The notes under the pieces were generated by a model. The model made no database searches, was not told where the DNA came from, and was given only the letters and a program-made list of their open reading frames with translations. 64,000 bases of DNA from Gerris lacustris (lineage: Eukaryota > Arthropoda > Insecta > Hemiptera > Gerridae). This document shows, piece after piece, positions 1 to 11,870 of the stretch; the first letter of the stretch is position 1; the number at the start of each line of letters is the position of its first letter. The stretch lies in contig OX578280.1 of NCBI GenBank assembly GCA_951217055.1, positions 66,436,513 through 66,500,512 of the forward strand. The letters are read 5' to 3'. Position numbers and translations under genes: made by a program.

Positions 1-994
1 GCCTGCAGATAGCCCTAGATTAATTTCAACCGTCTACACTATTTAAATTTTGCTAAAATGATACTTTAATTCATGTTAAAAAAATCAAAACAATTTTGAC
101 AGATTTAAAAAAGCATAAAAATCATTAAAGTATATGAAATAGAATGCGAGGAAGCTATGCGCCACACTAATTACTATTTTATTCAAGTTTATTTGTATTA
201 AGCGTAAAATTATTATTTTTGGAGTTATAAAGATAAAATCTATAATTACCTCGATTAAATTATGTTTAACAAAAGAAATTGCATTATATCGTGTGATTAT
301 ATTTAATCCGAATCATCTTGTTCAGCTTCTTCTCCGTAATTGGTTTTTATTTCTATGTAGTGTAAATACATTTTTAAAAATACATAATATTACTCGCATG
401 CTCAACTTTTTTAATTTTGTCGAAAAAAATATAAAAATACACAGAACTTAAGCTTTATCTTATATTTTTTTTAATATCCTTTTAAAAAGTCATATTATCC
501 TTAAAATGCGATTATAATATCAAATGTACAACTAGGTATAATTAATCAAGTGAAACTTGATTTTTATAAATTATTATACAAAGTAATAGATATGTCGATT
601 ATTGTACTACGGTTATTGAGCAGACAAGATTACCCATTTTCTGGGAATTCTTTATTTCTGGGAATTCCCAGTTTCTTATCATATTTTATGTGATAATTTG
701 AAATATTTTACCATTTTATTGAATATTAGCATTTTTATTTATTTATTTATGAAGTAGTTGACACAATATGTAGATAAGTTTCTCTTTGAGAAAAGTATTT
801 TTAAATAATTATAACTTCTTTGACAAAATTATGGATATTTTTTATTGACAAAGGTAATACTGTGATGTTTGAATAATTTAAGATTATTCCAAACTTAAGT
901 AGGAGTTTTTTTTGGATGTTCTAAAAGATTATTAAGATTGATAATGACCCAAGTGTGGCTCAAATATCGCATATAGATATAAAAACTTAGTTTT
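1..994. other. No gene seen; repeat fragment at left edge
   Basis: 1-170 is an end fragment of the TTTCAACCGTCT dispersed family. The remainder is AT-rich single-copy-looking sequence with a duplicated CTGGGAATTC at 641-671. Confidence 0.5.
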
Positions 995-2072
995 GGAACG
1001 AAGTTCCTTATGTCACGTTCTGGAGCCCGGGAGTGAATCCAAAAAAACGACCAAAATCACCGTCACGCAAAATCCGTCACGAAATCCGTACCGATGACGA
1101 TAACTTGAGTAAAAGATCACCGAGTAAGTTGAAATTTGGTACACATGTTCATATTACCAATGCCCAGGCTGAGTTCGTTGGAAATCGTTATCCGCCCAAG
1201 CGTTCACGTGCAACGCTCGCGTAAACTTAAGCTTTAAAAAGACGGGAAAAAATGTTATTATGGAAGCCAGTTCCTTGACTTGTTTTGTTTTTATTTTTGT
1301 TATAATATGTCAAAATGTCACTTGGTTTTGTAAATATAGAAAATATAATCACGGTCTTGTAAAAAGTAAAACTGATCTGTGCTGACGCTTATTTCAATAT
1401 ATTAGGTATATTATTATAATAATGCGTACTTAATCCAAGAAAAAATTCTAACTTCATCTATTTAACGAGACAAACAATTTTTTTAAATATTTTTTTTTTA
1501 GTAAAACGAACACCGAAAGTGTTATAAAGTGATAAAGATCGCTAAATTTATTAAAGTGGACCCAAACGTTTAAAATGAAGAAACAACTTTTTTACCGATA
1601 TCTTCTGTTCTAACGTATAACGATTTTAATAAAACTTCTTACACATTGTCTAAAGTACAATAGAAACAGGCATGTAAAATTTCAACCGGATTCAAGCAGA
1701 AGCTTTAGAGTAGGGAAGAGATATATTTTAAATTAATAGGCCGGGTAGGTAGAAAATTTTGTCCTATTTTAATCCAATATCCTTTAACAAACATACTCTT
1801 TAACTATAAACTTTTTTCTTATATTCAATATATATTTATAGTAAGACGCTTGCTTCAATGATACAAATAATGATTTTCTTATAATTTTGCCTAAACTCTG
1901 CTAGGTACAAACAGTTCTTTACTTTTAATTTTGTCTCTTTTCTAACTCTGCCATTTATAAGTAGTTAGCAATGTATACGAACTTAGCAGTGGGATTTTAT
2001 AATTTATATTTAATGAAAACTGTAAGGAACTTCGTTCCTACCGGGTGTCCCGCGACACCACACGTATTTCTT
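995..2072. mobile_element. Non-autonomous element with GGAACGAAGTTCCTTA ends (copy 1)
   Basis: It begins GGAACGAAGTTCCTTATG and ends with the inverted TAAGGAACTTCGTTCC, followed by CCGGGTGTCCCGCGACACC. Its interior is shared with 10839-11769 (for example TTCTGGAGCCCGGGAGTG, and AAAACGAACACCGA). There is no credible protein; the 63-codon frame at 1033 is chance. Superfamily not assigned. Confidence 0.7.
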
Positions 2073-2088
2073 TATTTAACTATGGGCA

Positions 2089-2330
2089 CTTCTTTAGATT
2101 GTTACTCCCCTACGTTGCTTTAGAATAAAAATGAATCTAACTAAATAACGATTAAGAGAAAGGGATGTTTAGTTCAATGTACTTTAGGACAAAGGAATAT
2201 CCCACTTCTGTTTAGATAAGGGGAGTAACAGTCTAAAGAAGAACATTCCGTACACCATCTTTAGATTGTTACTCCTCTCTGTTATTTTTATGAGGGGAGT
2301 AATAATCTAAAGAAGTGCTTAACTATGCTT
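2089..2330. mobile_element. MITE with TTTAGATTGTTACTCC inverted repeats
   Basis: Inverted copies of CTTCTTTAGATTGTTACTCC face each other at 2089-2108 and about 2221-2245, and again at 2262-2316. This is the same family as the tandem array at 13680-14123. Confidence 0.65.
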
Positions 2331-2585
2331 ATTAATCAGGTCTTTAGGGTATTAATAAATTCAATTCATTTCGTTTTGGCTATATTATTCTATACTATTC
2401 ACCTTCTTTGAGACATCTTCAGGCCTAAAAGAAGATTTTTAAATTTTATTTATTTTATCTTATACATCTTTATATAACATTCTTTTAGGGCTGAAGATGC
2501 CTCAAAGGAGGTGAAATATAGCCAAAACGAAATGAATTGAATTTAATAATACCCTAAAGACCTGATTAAGAATAAGCATAGTAAA
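2325..2585. mobile_element. Hairpin MITE
   Basis: A left arm starting TTAATCAGGTCTTTAGGGTA (2334) is inverted at 2500-2570 (ends TACCCTAAAGACCTGATTAA). Both arms also carry GAATTGAATT/AATTCAATTC and CGTTTTGGCTATA/TATAGCCAAAACG. The arms are about 80-100 bp with a short AT-rich centre. Confidence 0.75.
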
Positions 2586-2639
2586 AGAAATAAAGGGTAA
2601 TATACTACGAATACGACTTAGTTTTTATTTATACCCTTA

Positions 2640-3400
2640 AGACCTAGAACAGACGGCTGAGTTACAGAATAAATATTTATTTATTTATTTTATTTCAATC
2701 AAGTTAAATATTAAGTAAAATAAAATAATACGGATATTTTATAAAATATAATATTGAAGAAAAAATATGTTCTTATTATTTTTTATTTTATAAAAATAAG
2801 TAGAAATGTTCCTTGCAAATTTTCTAGCGTATATTTTTATTTTATAATATTAAAAAAAATACGTATTAAGAAATTTAACTAAATAAGTTAAAATAGTGAG
2901 TACGTTACAAGCAGGTATGTAGACATTTTCTAGCGCGTTTTATTTTATAAAATTTTCAAAAAATAAAATTAATAACTGTTTATCGAGACATTTAACTAAA
3001 GAAGTTTTAATTGTGAGATAGAAAAAAGGGTATAGGTATGTTACAAATACGTAGACGATTTTCTAGCGCATTTTTATATTTTATAAAATACCCAAAAATT
3101 ATTTAAATTTAATCAAGACATTTAACTAAATAAGTTTAAATAGTGAGTTAGTAAAGGGTATGAATAGTGGGTAAGTAGAGGGTATGAATAGTGAGTTAGT
3201 AGAGGGTAGTAAGTGATAAAGTTCATAGGTATAAGTTGCAAATACGTAGATATTTTCTAGTGAATTTTAATTTTATAAAATTTCTCGAAAAAAAAAATTT
3301 TGTTTTTATTTTATCAAGACATTTAACTAAATAAGTTTAAATAGTGATTAAGTAGAGGGTAAAGTAAGTTTATTGGTGAGATAGTTGAGGATATTATTTT
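2640..3400. repeat. Imperfect tandem repeat, about 110-190 bp, AT-rich
   Basis: TTTTCTAGCG-type blocks followed by TTTATTTTATAA and by ACATTTAACTAAATAAGTTT recur at about 2819, 2926, 3058 and 3250. The last copies contain an extra small repeat of AGTGAGTTAGTAGAGGGTA (3140-3215). Confidence 0.7.
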
Positions 3401-3784
3401 TACCTGAAGTCGGAGAGAGACGAGAAGTGACTGTGGCAGGCCAAGATATACTCGGGCTGCCGTCCTCCCATCTGCCGGTATTTATACGCTAATACCTACC
3501 CGCCCCCTTCGACTCCCGCCTCCACCGTCCTCTTAAAACACCGCCCCCTGCTACTTTTTAGAGCCGCGCGATGTCACATTACACAGTACTCTCGTACACG
3601 GCTTCTCCGACTAGGTTTTCCTTAATAGAACTTTGTATTAATTTTAATAATAAAATTTTGTGCAAATAAAAACACGAAGTACTTGATCATTTTATTGAAA
3701 AATTAACCGAGAAAATGTTTAGTTTCCACTCCTTTAATTTCTAGAGAATAAAATACCTACTAAAGCAAAATTGGTAGTCCATGA

Positions 3785-4165
3785 GATAGCGTGCAAAAGT
3801 GTGTGACTAACATCAAGCTAGAATTCTGTGTATAAGTAAATCTTTATAGGTGCCTTTTTAGGATATGTGGTCGGCTAAGTTCGTCTGCGGTACATAGCTT
3901 GGCAATAGACATTTGAAAGAAACAAACGGGTGGAGAGAGGCCATTTCCCGTTCCTTTTCGGTGGACAATGCGATTTTCATGATCCTGAGAACTAACATAG
4001 TTAGTAGACCAATAATCAAGTTGATGGTAGTTTGTCACTTAATAGTGGTTAGTTAGTCAAATATTACTCCAAATCAAAGAGGTCAACCATAAATGACAAA
4101 CTAACATCAACTTTTTGGTCTAATAACTAATTTTGTACTCAGGATCATGAAAATCATAGTGTCCA
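3785..4165. mobile_element. Foldback element copy
   Basis: The left part (GACTAACATCAAGCTAGAAT, GTGGTCGGCTAAGTTCGTCT) leads to a palindromic core. GTGGACAATGCGATTTTCAT at 3960 is inverted around 4065 to end at 4165 (ATGAAAATCATAGTGTCCAC). Same family as 4200-4775 and 45828-45990. Confidence 0.7.
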
Positions 4166-4199
4166 CTATAATTGGTGGGACATGGCTAAAGCAACATTG

Positions 4200-4775
4200 A
4201 TAATCCAGGAGATAGTGTGCAAAAAATGTCTGACTAACATCAAGCTAGAATTTTGTATACAAGTCAATATTTTAGCGCCTTTTAAGAATATGTGGTCGGC
4301 TAAATTCGTCTGCGGGACATAGCTTGGTAATAGGCGTTTAAAAAAAACCGGTGGAGAGCGGCCATGCCTCACCAATTATGGTGGACAATGTGATTTTCAT
4401 GATCCTGAGTACAGAGTTAGTTAGTAGACCAAAAATCAAGTCAATGCTATTTTCACACTTGATAGGTAAGTTATTCAAATATTACTAAAAATCAACGTGG
4501 TCACCTGTCAAGGGACAAACTATTATCGACTTGATTTTCGGTCAACTAACTAATTCTGTACTCAGGATCATGAAAATCACATTGTCCACCATAATTGGTG
4601 AGTCATGGCTGCTCTCCACCGGTTTGTTTTTTTCAAATGCCTATGGTCAAGCCATATAACATAGAAGAACTTAGCCGACCACATATTCTTAAAAGGCACT
4701 CAAAGATAAACTTAAACACAAAGTTCTAGCATGATGTTAGTCAGACACTTTTTTTGCAAGTCTTTCTCCTGGACT
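4200..4775. mobile_element. Large palindromic (foldback) MITE, arms about 230 bp
   Basis: The left arm 4200-4440 and the right arm 4540-4775 are inverted copies, centred near 4490. Landmarks in both are GACTAACATCAAGCTAGAAT, GTGGTCGGCTAA, GGTGGAGAG and TTTTCATGATCCTGAGTACA. It is flanked directly by the LINE fragment. Confidence 0.8.
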
Positions 4776-4788
4776 ATATGCGATCGTT

Positions 4789-5362
4789 GTGGAAAACCAA
4801 AATATTTTCTCGATTCCACTTCGAGGTACGATTTTCCTTAACATGTCCATCTACAGTTTTATTCAAGTTAGACTCTTTGCAAACAAATCAGTAATGACAA
4901 TGCTCTACCATGCTCTAGTCGAGTCCATCTTGAACTACTGTACCTTATCCTGGGGTATGGCAGCCAATTCACATATACAACCAGTAGAAATTATTCAAAA
5001 GGCCATAATAAAGATAGCAATGAAAAAACCAAAAAGGTATCCCTCACACCAGACCTATCTCGATTTTAAAGTACTGTCAGTCAAATCTTTATACCAGAAA
5101 GCAGTTTTATTGCATTTTTTTCATACTGAAAAAATACCAATAATTCACAATTACTCGACTAGGTTTCAGACTCATCTAAAGATGCTAATACCACAGACTC
5201 GCACAACTAGAAAACAACGACACGCAACGTACCTTGGACCAATTTACTATAACAAACTACCAACAGAACTTAGACAGATTACTAACATTAACACTTATAA
5301 AAACAAAATTAAACAACACTTACTGACAACAAAATAATGATTAAACTACATCAATAAAAATA

Positions 5363-5405
<43 letters not shown>

Positions 5406-5736
5406 AATAATTAAGTAAAGGATAAATAATTAAAAATATAATGTAATATAATATGTATATGGGTGTATGTGTATGTAGGTTTATGTATATATATCTGTAT
5501 ATAAATAATAATAATAGAATAAAATAAATAAATACTGACCAAATTGAGAGACGGAGTCCTCTCTCTAAGTGCTGCGACACCTACTGAGGACTCTTACCAC
5601 ATATATTATTGTTTATTGTTTAGCTACTAAATGGTTGTTAGTTATACTTATTTTTTGTATTATTATTTAAATTGTACTACATGTTTTTTTCAAGTGGTGG
5701 AATAAAGAATATTTATTATTATTATTATTATTATGT
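4789..5736 (+). pseudogene. 5'-truncated non-LTR retrotransposon (LINE) 3' end
   Basis: Open frame 4789-5337 (182 codons) matches the style of the C-terminal reverse-transcriptase region of insect LINEs. It has YHALVESILNYCTLSWG, then a basic stretch and the final LPTELRQI...FKN-like segment (LPTELRQITNINTYKNKIK). A 3' UTR follows, with a poly-A stretch (5371-5403), AATAAA near 5701 and a terminal (ATT)n tail. The catalytic core and endonuclease are missing, as in typical 5' truncation. The exact clade is not determined. Confidence 0.7.
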
Positions 5737-6601
5737 AGTTATACCGAATTTAATTAAAATAAATTTAGTGATTCAGGCTATGCAGTAGTTTCTACAGACA
5801 AATAGAATGTCGGTCATACAAAATATTTCTTTTTAAGATGTTGGGGGCAGTGAACGACTCTAAAGAATAAATTAGGTGAGGGGTGCGCTACCTCTCATCT
5901 GAGCCTATACCCCCACTTTCGCGACGTTTTCATTATTTTTTTTCTTCTACAGTGTGGCCAGGATATATATTAAGAAAGAAACAAAACAATGGCTTTTTCG
6001 GATTTCTCTCTGGTGACGTTTTTTAATTTAAATGACAAAAGATATTATCGAACGATTCCTGATTGAGAACTAACAGAGGAATCTTTCTAGCAAAGTATCG
6101 AAGAAAAGTTATTTAATCCTACCAAACGTTTTCTAATCACCAAATCATAATATAGACTCATTTTCATAAATATAAAAGTATTCATAACCATTTAGTAATT
6201 TTGTAATTCTTCTTTTCCACTCCGCCCCTCTTGCAAAGTTTTTCATTGTTTTTGGGGGGTAGGTTCCACGTGCTTGCCCAGACGACAGACTTACATTTCT
6301 TATAAATCACATTTTTGGACTCAGGGGACTTTAAAACGTGAAAATCTCAACATCGCAATCTCAATACTTTCTCTTTTTTATGAGAAAGTAAAAAATCATA
6401 GGGGAGTAACAATCTAAGGAAGTGTCCAGTTGGGTTGAGAATCGACAGCTTATGCTTTGCATGAAGCAAGGTTAAGTCTTATAAAGTGCCAACCCTTCAC
6501 CGGCAATGGTGCCGAAAAAAAAACAAAATGTTTGACTTTTTCGGTGTTGGCCTGTTTTCACCAAAAAGTAAATAGAATTTGTTTTTAATAATTAATATAA
6601 A
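5737..6601. other. No gene seen
   Basis: AT-rich sequence. A remnant of the foldback end family (GGACTCAGGGGACTTTAAAA, 6318) and a MITE end (GGGGAGTAACAATCTAAGGA, 6402) are recognisable; nothing else. Confidence 0.5.
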
Positions 6602-7809
6602 CATGCCATTTTTCAAAAACTGGTCTTATTTTCAATTTTTTTTTGTTTCTGTATTCTTCACCTTAGTTGTAGCTATGTGCAAAATTTGGGGAAGATTGAA
6701 TCACGGTAAGTGGTTCAAAATTGGGGTAATAGGGGTGCGATGAAACTTAAAAAGCAAATAAATTTGACGCCATTTTTTTTATTTTTTTATTTTGGTTTCT
6801 GCATTCTTTACCTTAGTTGTATCTATGTGCAAAATTTGGGGAAGATTGAATGACGGTAAGTGGTTCAAAATTGGGGTAATAGGTGTGCAATGAAACTGGA
6901 AAAGCAAATAAATTTGACGCCATTTTTTTTTTTTTTTTTTTTGGTTCCTGTATTGTTCACCTAAGTTGTGTCTATGTGCAAAATTTGAGGAAGATTGAAT
7001 CACGGGAAGTGGTTCAAAATTAGGGAGACGGAAATGTGCGATGAAACTTACAAAGCAAAGTAATATAAGACCAGTAAAAAGAAGAGTAACTTTTCAACTC
7101 ATACAGCCACTCAAAAATTGAGTGAATTTTAAAAAACTTCTAAAAGTGCTTGTTTTTTTTCAAGCCTGAAGTCAAAGTTTTTTAGAATGATTGATAAGGA
7201 CTAACTTTTAATTAGGGTATCTGTACCTAGTTCAACATATAAATAAATCAGACCTATAACCGGAACTTTCATAAATTAAAATGTCAAGATTAATTGGATT
7301 AAAATACAATGGTTATCAAACATTTTGTAACGCATATGTTACAACAAGGTGTTACTTGGGCGCGAGTATTTATACTGGTCTTATATTACTTTGCTTTGTA
7401 AGTTTCACCGCACATTTCCGTTTCCCCAATTTTGAACCACTTCCCGTGATTCAATCTTCCCCAAATTTTGCACATAGATACAACTAAGGTGAAGAATACA
7501 GAAACCAAAAAAAACAAAAATAAAAAACAAAATGGCGTCAAATTTATTTGCTTTTTAAGTTTCATCGCACACCTATTACCCCAATTTTGAACCACTTACC
7601 GTCATTCAATCTTCCCCAAATTTTGCACATAGATACAACTAAGGTGAAGAATAAGCCAAAAAAACAAAAATAAAAAACAAAATGGCGTCAAATTTATTTG
7701 CTTTTTAAGTTTCATCGCACACCTATTACCCCAATTTTGAACCACTTACCGTCATTCAATCTTCCCCAAATGTTGCACATAGCTACAACTAAGGTAAAGA
7801 ATACCGAAA

Positions 7810-7845
<36 letters not shown>

Positions 7846-7871
7846 AAATAAGACCAGTTTTGAAAAATGGC
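6602..7871. mobile_element. Composite foldback element whose arms are inverted tandem arrays
   Basis: The outer ends GCCATTTTTCAAAAACTGGT and the inverted ACCAGTTTTGAAAAATGGC enclose three copies of a ~130-bp unit on the left (6640-7020). Three inverted copies lie on the right (7440-7800); the unit includes TATGTGCAAAATTTGGGGAA and GTGGTTCAAAATTGGGG. An inner inverted pair (7054-7075 and 7374-7395) frames a unique centre with no gene. A 33-bp poly-A lies at 7809-7841. Confidence 0.85.
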
Positions 7872-8384
7872 ATTTTTATATTAATTATTTAATTTTTATT
7901 TTATTTATTTATTATAAATAGTTATACATTCATTTCTTTTAGGAGTGAGGGGAGAGTATAGGGGTTTGGAGGGCGGTCCCACTTCCCGACTTGTGTCCCG
8001 GATTTGTCTTTCGGAAATATGGCACCCTGCTCTAGGACTAACATTCTCGACCTCTTCACCAGTTTTTATTTACCTCTTTTCCAGAACATAAAAGTCTTCT
8101 GAAAATTTAATATTCTCATATAAATATAAAATAGTTTTTTAACAAAAACTATCTTATATTTATTTTATCTTCAAATCCAAAATAGCTGTCTATTTTGTCC
8201 TTTAAATCAGCAATTTACCACAAGTGCAAAATTTGAGGTGACAACCCTTTGGCCCTTCGTCCGGCTAAATATCGGTGACGGTGAAAAATATACATGAGTT
8301 TGCTTAATTATTACGTTAAACTTTACCTAAATGTGACATGGTTGAAATGTTAAATTCACGATAAATGTAGCAATGTATGTGAAG

Positions 8385-9283
8385 CAATGATATTAAGGAG
8401 TCGACATAGCACACCCGGCCCCTTATCATTACGAGTTTTCCCAAAATGGTAAATTCGACCTATACGACTATGCCTTCTTATGTCAATGATATTGAGGAGT
8501 TGACATAGCACACCCGGCCCCTTATCATTACGAGTTTTCCCAAAATGGTAAATTCGACCTATACGACTATGCCTTCTTATGTCAATGATATTGAGGAGTT
8601 GACATAGCACACCCGGCCCCTTATCATTACGAGTTTTCCCAAAATGGTAAATTCGACCTATACGACTATGCCTTCTTATGTCAATGATATTGAGGAGTTG
8701 ACATAGCACACCCGGCCCCTTATCATTACGAGTTTTCCCAAAATGGTAAATTCGACCTATACGACTATGCCTTCTTATGTCAATGATATTGAGGAGTTGA
8801 CATAGCACACCCGGCCCCTTATCATTACGAGTTTTCCCAAAATGGTAAATTCGACCTATACGACTATGCCTTCTTATGTCAATGATATTGAGGAGTTGAC
8901 ATAGCACACCCGGCCCCTTATCATTACGAGTTTTCCCAAAATGGTAAATTCGACCTATACGACTATGCCTTCTTATGTCAATGATATTGAGGAGTTGACA
9001 TAGCACACCCGGCCCCTTATCATTACGAGTTTTCCCAAAATGGTAAATTCGACCTATACGACTATGCCTTCTTATGTCAATGATATTAAGGAGTCGACAT
9101 AGCACACCCGGCCCCTTATCATTACGAGTTTTCCCAAAATGGTAAATTCGACCTATACGACTATGCCTTCTTATGTCAATGATATTAAGGAGTCGACATA
9201 GCACACCCGGCCCCTTATCATTACGAGTTTTCCCAAAATGGTAAATTCGACCTATACGACTATGCCTTCTTATGTCAATGACA
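8385..9283. repeat. 99-bp satellite, nine near-identical copies
   Basis: The period is 99 bp, measured between CAATGATATT motifs (8385, 8484 and so on). Copies differ mainly at AAGGAGTCG versus GAGGAGTTG; copies 1, 8 and 9 share the first form. Because 99 is divisible by three and the unit lacks a minus-strand stop in one frame, a 386-codon open frame (9516-8356) arises with a 33-residue repeat including RRHSRIGRIYHFGKTRNDKG. It has no recognisable domain. Confidence 0.93.
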
Positions 9284-9756
9284 TAAAGAATATTTTTAGT
9301 TAAACCTCGCGTTGTTGGATGACTGTCTCTAACCAGGCAATTACAGTTCCAACGTAACCGTAAGTGTAAGTATAATAATGTGTGTCCATGAGGGTAAAAG
9401 AAAACAAAAAAGAATTGAATCATAGCTGAAGGTGATATTTCATCCCTTAGATGATATCTTAGGATATCTTCAAACCTTATTAGTCTTAGGATTATATTAT
9501 GTGGGGTAGTAGACACCTACTAGTGTCTACTAGGCATCATGACTCTTTCATATTTTTTTGAAGTGAAACTTCTTAGGCGGCGGTAGAGTGAATTTTTTCA
9601 TACAGTGACATCGTGTAACGAAGTTTGCGATTCGAGACTCGTCCAAGTTTCCAACATTTTTACAGATTAATTGTAATGGAATTTGTGAGATGGAAGTAAT
9701 GAAACGAAATGTGTATATCGAGACTAATCCTGGTGAAAGATTTATCTGTAAAAAAT

Positions 9757-9838
9757 CTTTTACTCAGGCGAGATGCGAACCATTGACTTCCGGATCATGA
9801 AGCAAACATGCTAACCAATGCCCCAATTACATTGCCAA
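9757..9838 (-). repeat. tRNA-like sequence (SINE head or tRNA pseudogene)
   Basis: The minus strand reads TTGGTTAGCATGTTTGCTTC (A-box-like) and later GGTTCGCATCTCG (B-box-like), about 35 nt apart. The D- and T-arm spacing resembles a tRNA but the acceptor stem is not complementary. Confidence 0.5.
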
Positions 9839-10147
9839 TTAGAAGGTACACAAAATTGGTATATAAGCGTAATATTTAATATTAGATGGATTATATGTAA
9901 TTAGACTATTTATTATAATTAGATTATTTTATGGGTTCATGGCAACGGGCTTAATTGTATACTTACAAGAAAAAAGTAAAACTAATTAAATTAATTTAAA
10001 TAAGTTATTATATCTATTTAAAGACCGCAAATAAAACAAATATTTATTTTTATTGGAATAAACGTGGTTGCCTTATGGTAGTTTTTGTTGGAATAAATGT
10101 GGTTGCCTTACCGTAGCAATAACAAATCATTTCGAGGTGCGTCGCGT

Positions 10148-10267
10148 CAGTTCTTAACTGGGGGGCCGCGGCCCCCCGGGGGACCTCGAAAGGTATTTAG
10201 GGTACTCTCTGTATATTATATTTGGAGATTTTGGGGGCCGTGGTTACCAAAAGGTTAAGAACCACTA
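10148..10267. mobile_element. hAT-like MITE, degraded copy
   Basis: Ends CAGTTCTTAACTGGGGGGCC and GGTTAAGAACCACT match the intact element at 40723-40844 in inverted orientation (AGATTTTGGGGGCCGTGGTT). The left terminus lacks part of CAGTGGTTC. Confidence 0.7.
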
Positions 10268-10838
10268 GTATAAATGACAAATGACAATATATACACAGAT
10301 ATAAACATTGCTTTAATTATTTTTTCATATAGTGACATCGTGTAACTAAGTTTTATTTTTATTGGAATAAATGTGGTTGCCTTAGCGTAGCAATATATTT
10401 TTTTTCAATTAAATTTCCCATAACCATTTCTTAATCCTGAAATAATAAATTCGTCAAAAAATGAAAGAGAGCAATGCATTCTAGAACTTAAGTTTCACTT
10501 CTAATGCGTGAGAGCCTCACACATATTTTTTATTACTATGTTTTTATTAGCTTGCTTTCTTGTTTGTTTGTTTGTTTATCCAGTACAAATCTGGCAATCG
10601 ATTTCTAACTAACTTCCCGAATAGCTAGACATTTAAAACTTTTAGAATAGCTCAGAACACGATGACAATGCATTATTTTAATACTTGTAGCCATCTTTCA
10701 GCAGAATTTAATTTGTTTTCAGTAAATTTTGCTGTATGAAAAGTTAGTTCGGAAAAAAATCCGCAAGTTATTTTATTTGTTTTGACATGTCCAATATTTA
10801 CGATCTTCATTTTGACGGGTTTCAAATTTGTAATTTTT

Positions 10839-11769
10839 GGAACGAAGTTCCTTATGGCACGTTCTGGAGCCCGGGAGTGAATCCGAAAAAAACGACCAAA
10901 ATCACCGTCACAAAATAACCGTCACAAAATCACCGTCACAAAATCACTGTCACGCAAAATCCGTCACGAAATCTACCGATGGCGATAACTGGAGTAAAAG
11001 TTGACCGACTTAGTTGAAATTTGGTATACATGTTCATTTTACCAATATCCGGGACAAGTTCGTTGGACAACGTTATCCGCCCAAGCGTTCACGCGCAACG
11101 CTCGCGTAAACGTAAGCTTCAAATTTAAAATTGGAATTTTTGGACGGGAAAAAATTCTAACTTCATCTATTTAATGAGACAAACAACTTTTTTAAATATT
11201 TTTTTTTAGTAAAACGAACACCGACACTACTATGAAGTGATAAAGATCGGTAAATTTATTAAAGCGGACCAAACCGATTAAAATAAAGAAAACACCGTTT
11301 TTACCGATATCTTACGTTCTAACGTAAAGATTTAAATGAAACTTTGTATACATCACCTACAGTACAATTGAAACAAGCATGTAACATTTCAACCTGATAC
11401 AAGCAGAAGTTTTTGTGAGTTAATGATTTATATTTTTTATTTTAATATTTAATTGGAGTAATATGCCGACGGGGCCTGGGAGGACAGCTCTTTTTCGATC
11501 TACAACCATCTGCTTTAACTATAAATTTATCATTAACTTTTTTCTCAATATACAATATATTATTTATTGAAAGACCCTCGCTTCAAAGATAATAAAAAGA
11601 TTTTTATTTAATTTTGCCTTAACTCCGCTAGTACAAATAGTTAGTTACTTTTAATTTTGTCTCCGTAGATATTATATATATACGTAGTTATTACAGCGAT
11701 TTTATAATTTATATTTAATGAAAAGCGTAAGGAACTTCGTTCCTACCGGGTGTCCCACGACACCACACG
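10839..11769. mobile_element. Non-autonomous element with GGAACGAAGTTCCTTA ends (copy 2)
   Basis: Same ends and interior as 995-2072, in the same orientation. A short internal CACCGTCACAAAAT duplication (10905-10955) is not in copy 1. Confidence 0.7.
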
Positions 11770-11870
11770 TATTTTTTTTATTAAGAGATAAACATTGAAT
11801 GACAGCGAAACCGAAAAAGTAAACAAAGAAATAAATTAAAAACGTAGTATATAAATAGTATATTATGTTA

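Larger units (their letters stand above)
9555..10525. mobile_element. Dispersed element with AAGTGAAACTTCTTAGG end, containing nested insertions
   Basis: The left part (GTAGAGTGAATTTTTTCATA, CGAAGTTTGCGATTCGAGAC) and the right part (GGAATAAATGTGGTTGCCTT, TAATGCGTGAGAGCCTCACA) occur together, inverted and shorter, at 36015-36345. Between them lie a tRNA-like segment (9757-9838) and a hAT-like MITE (10148-10267). Confidence 0.65.

Noticed and set aside
8356..9516. 386-codon minus-strand ORF as a protein-coding gene
   Set aside because: It is produced by a 99-bp satellite whose period keeps frame; there is no domain, splice signal or non-repeat coding context.
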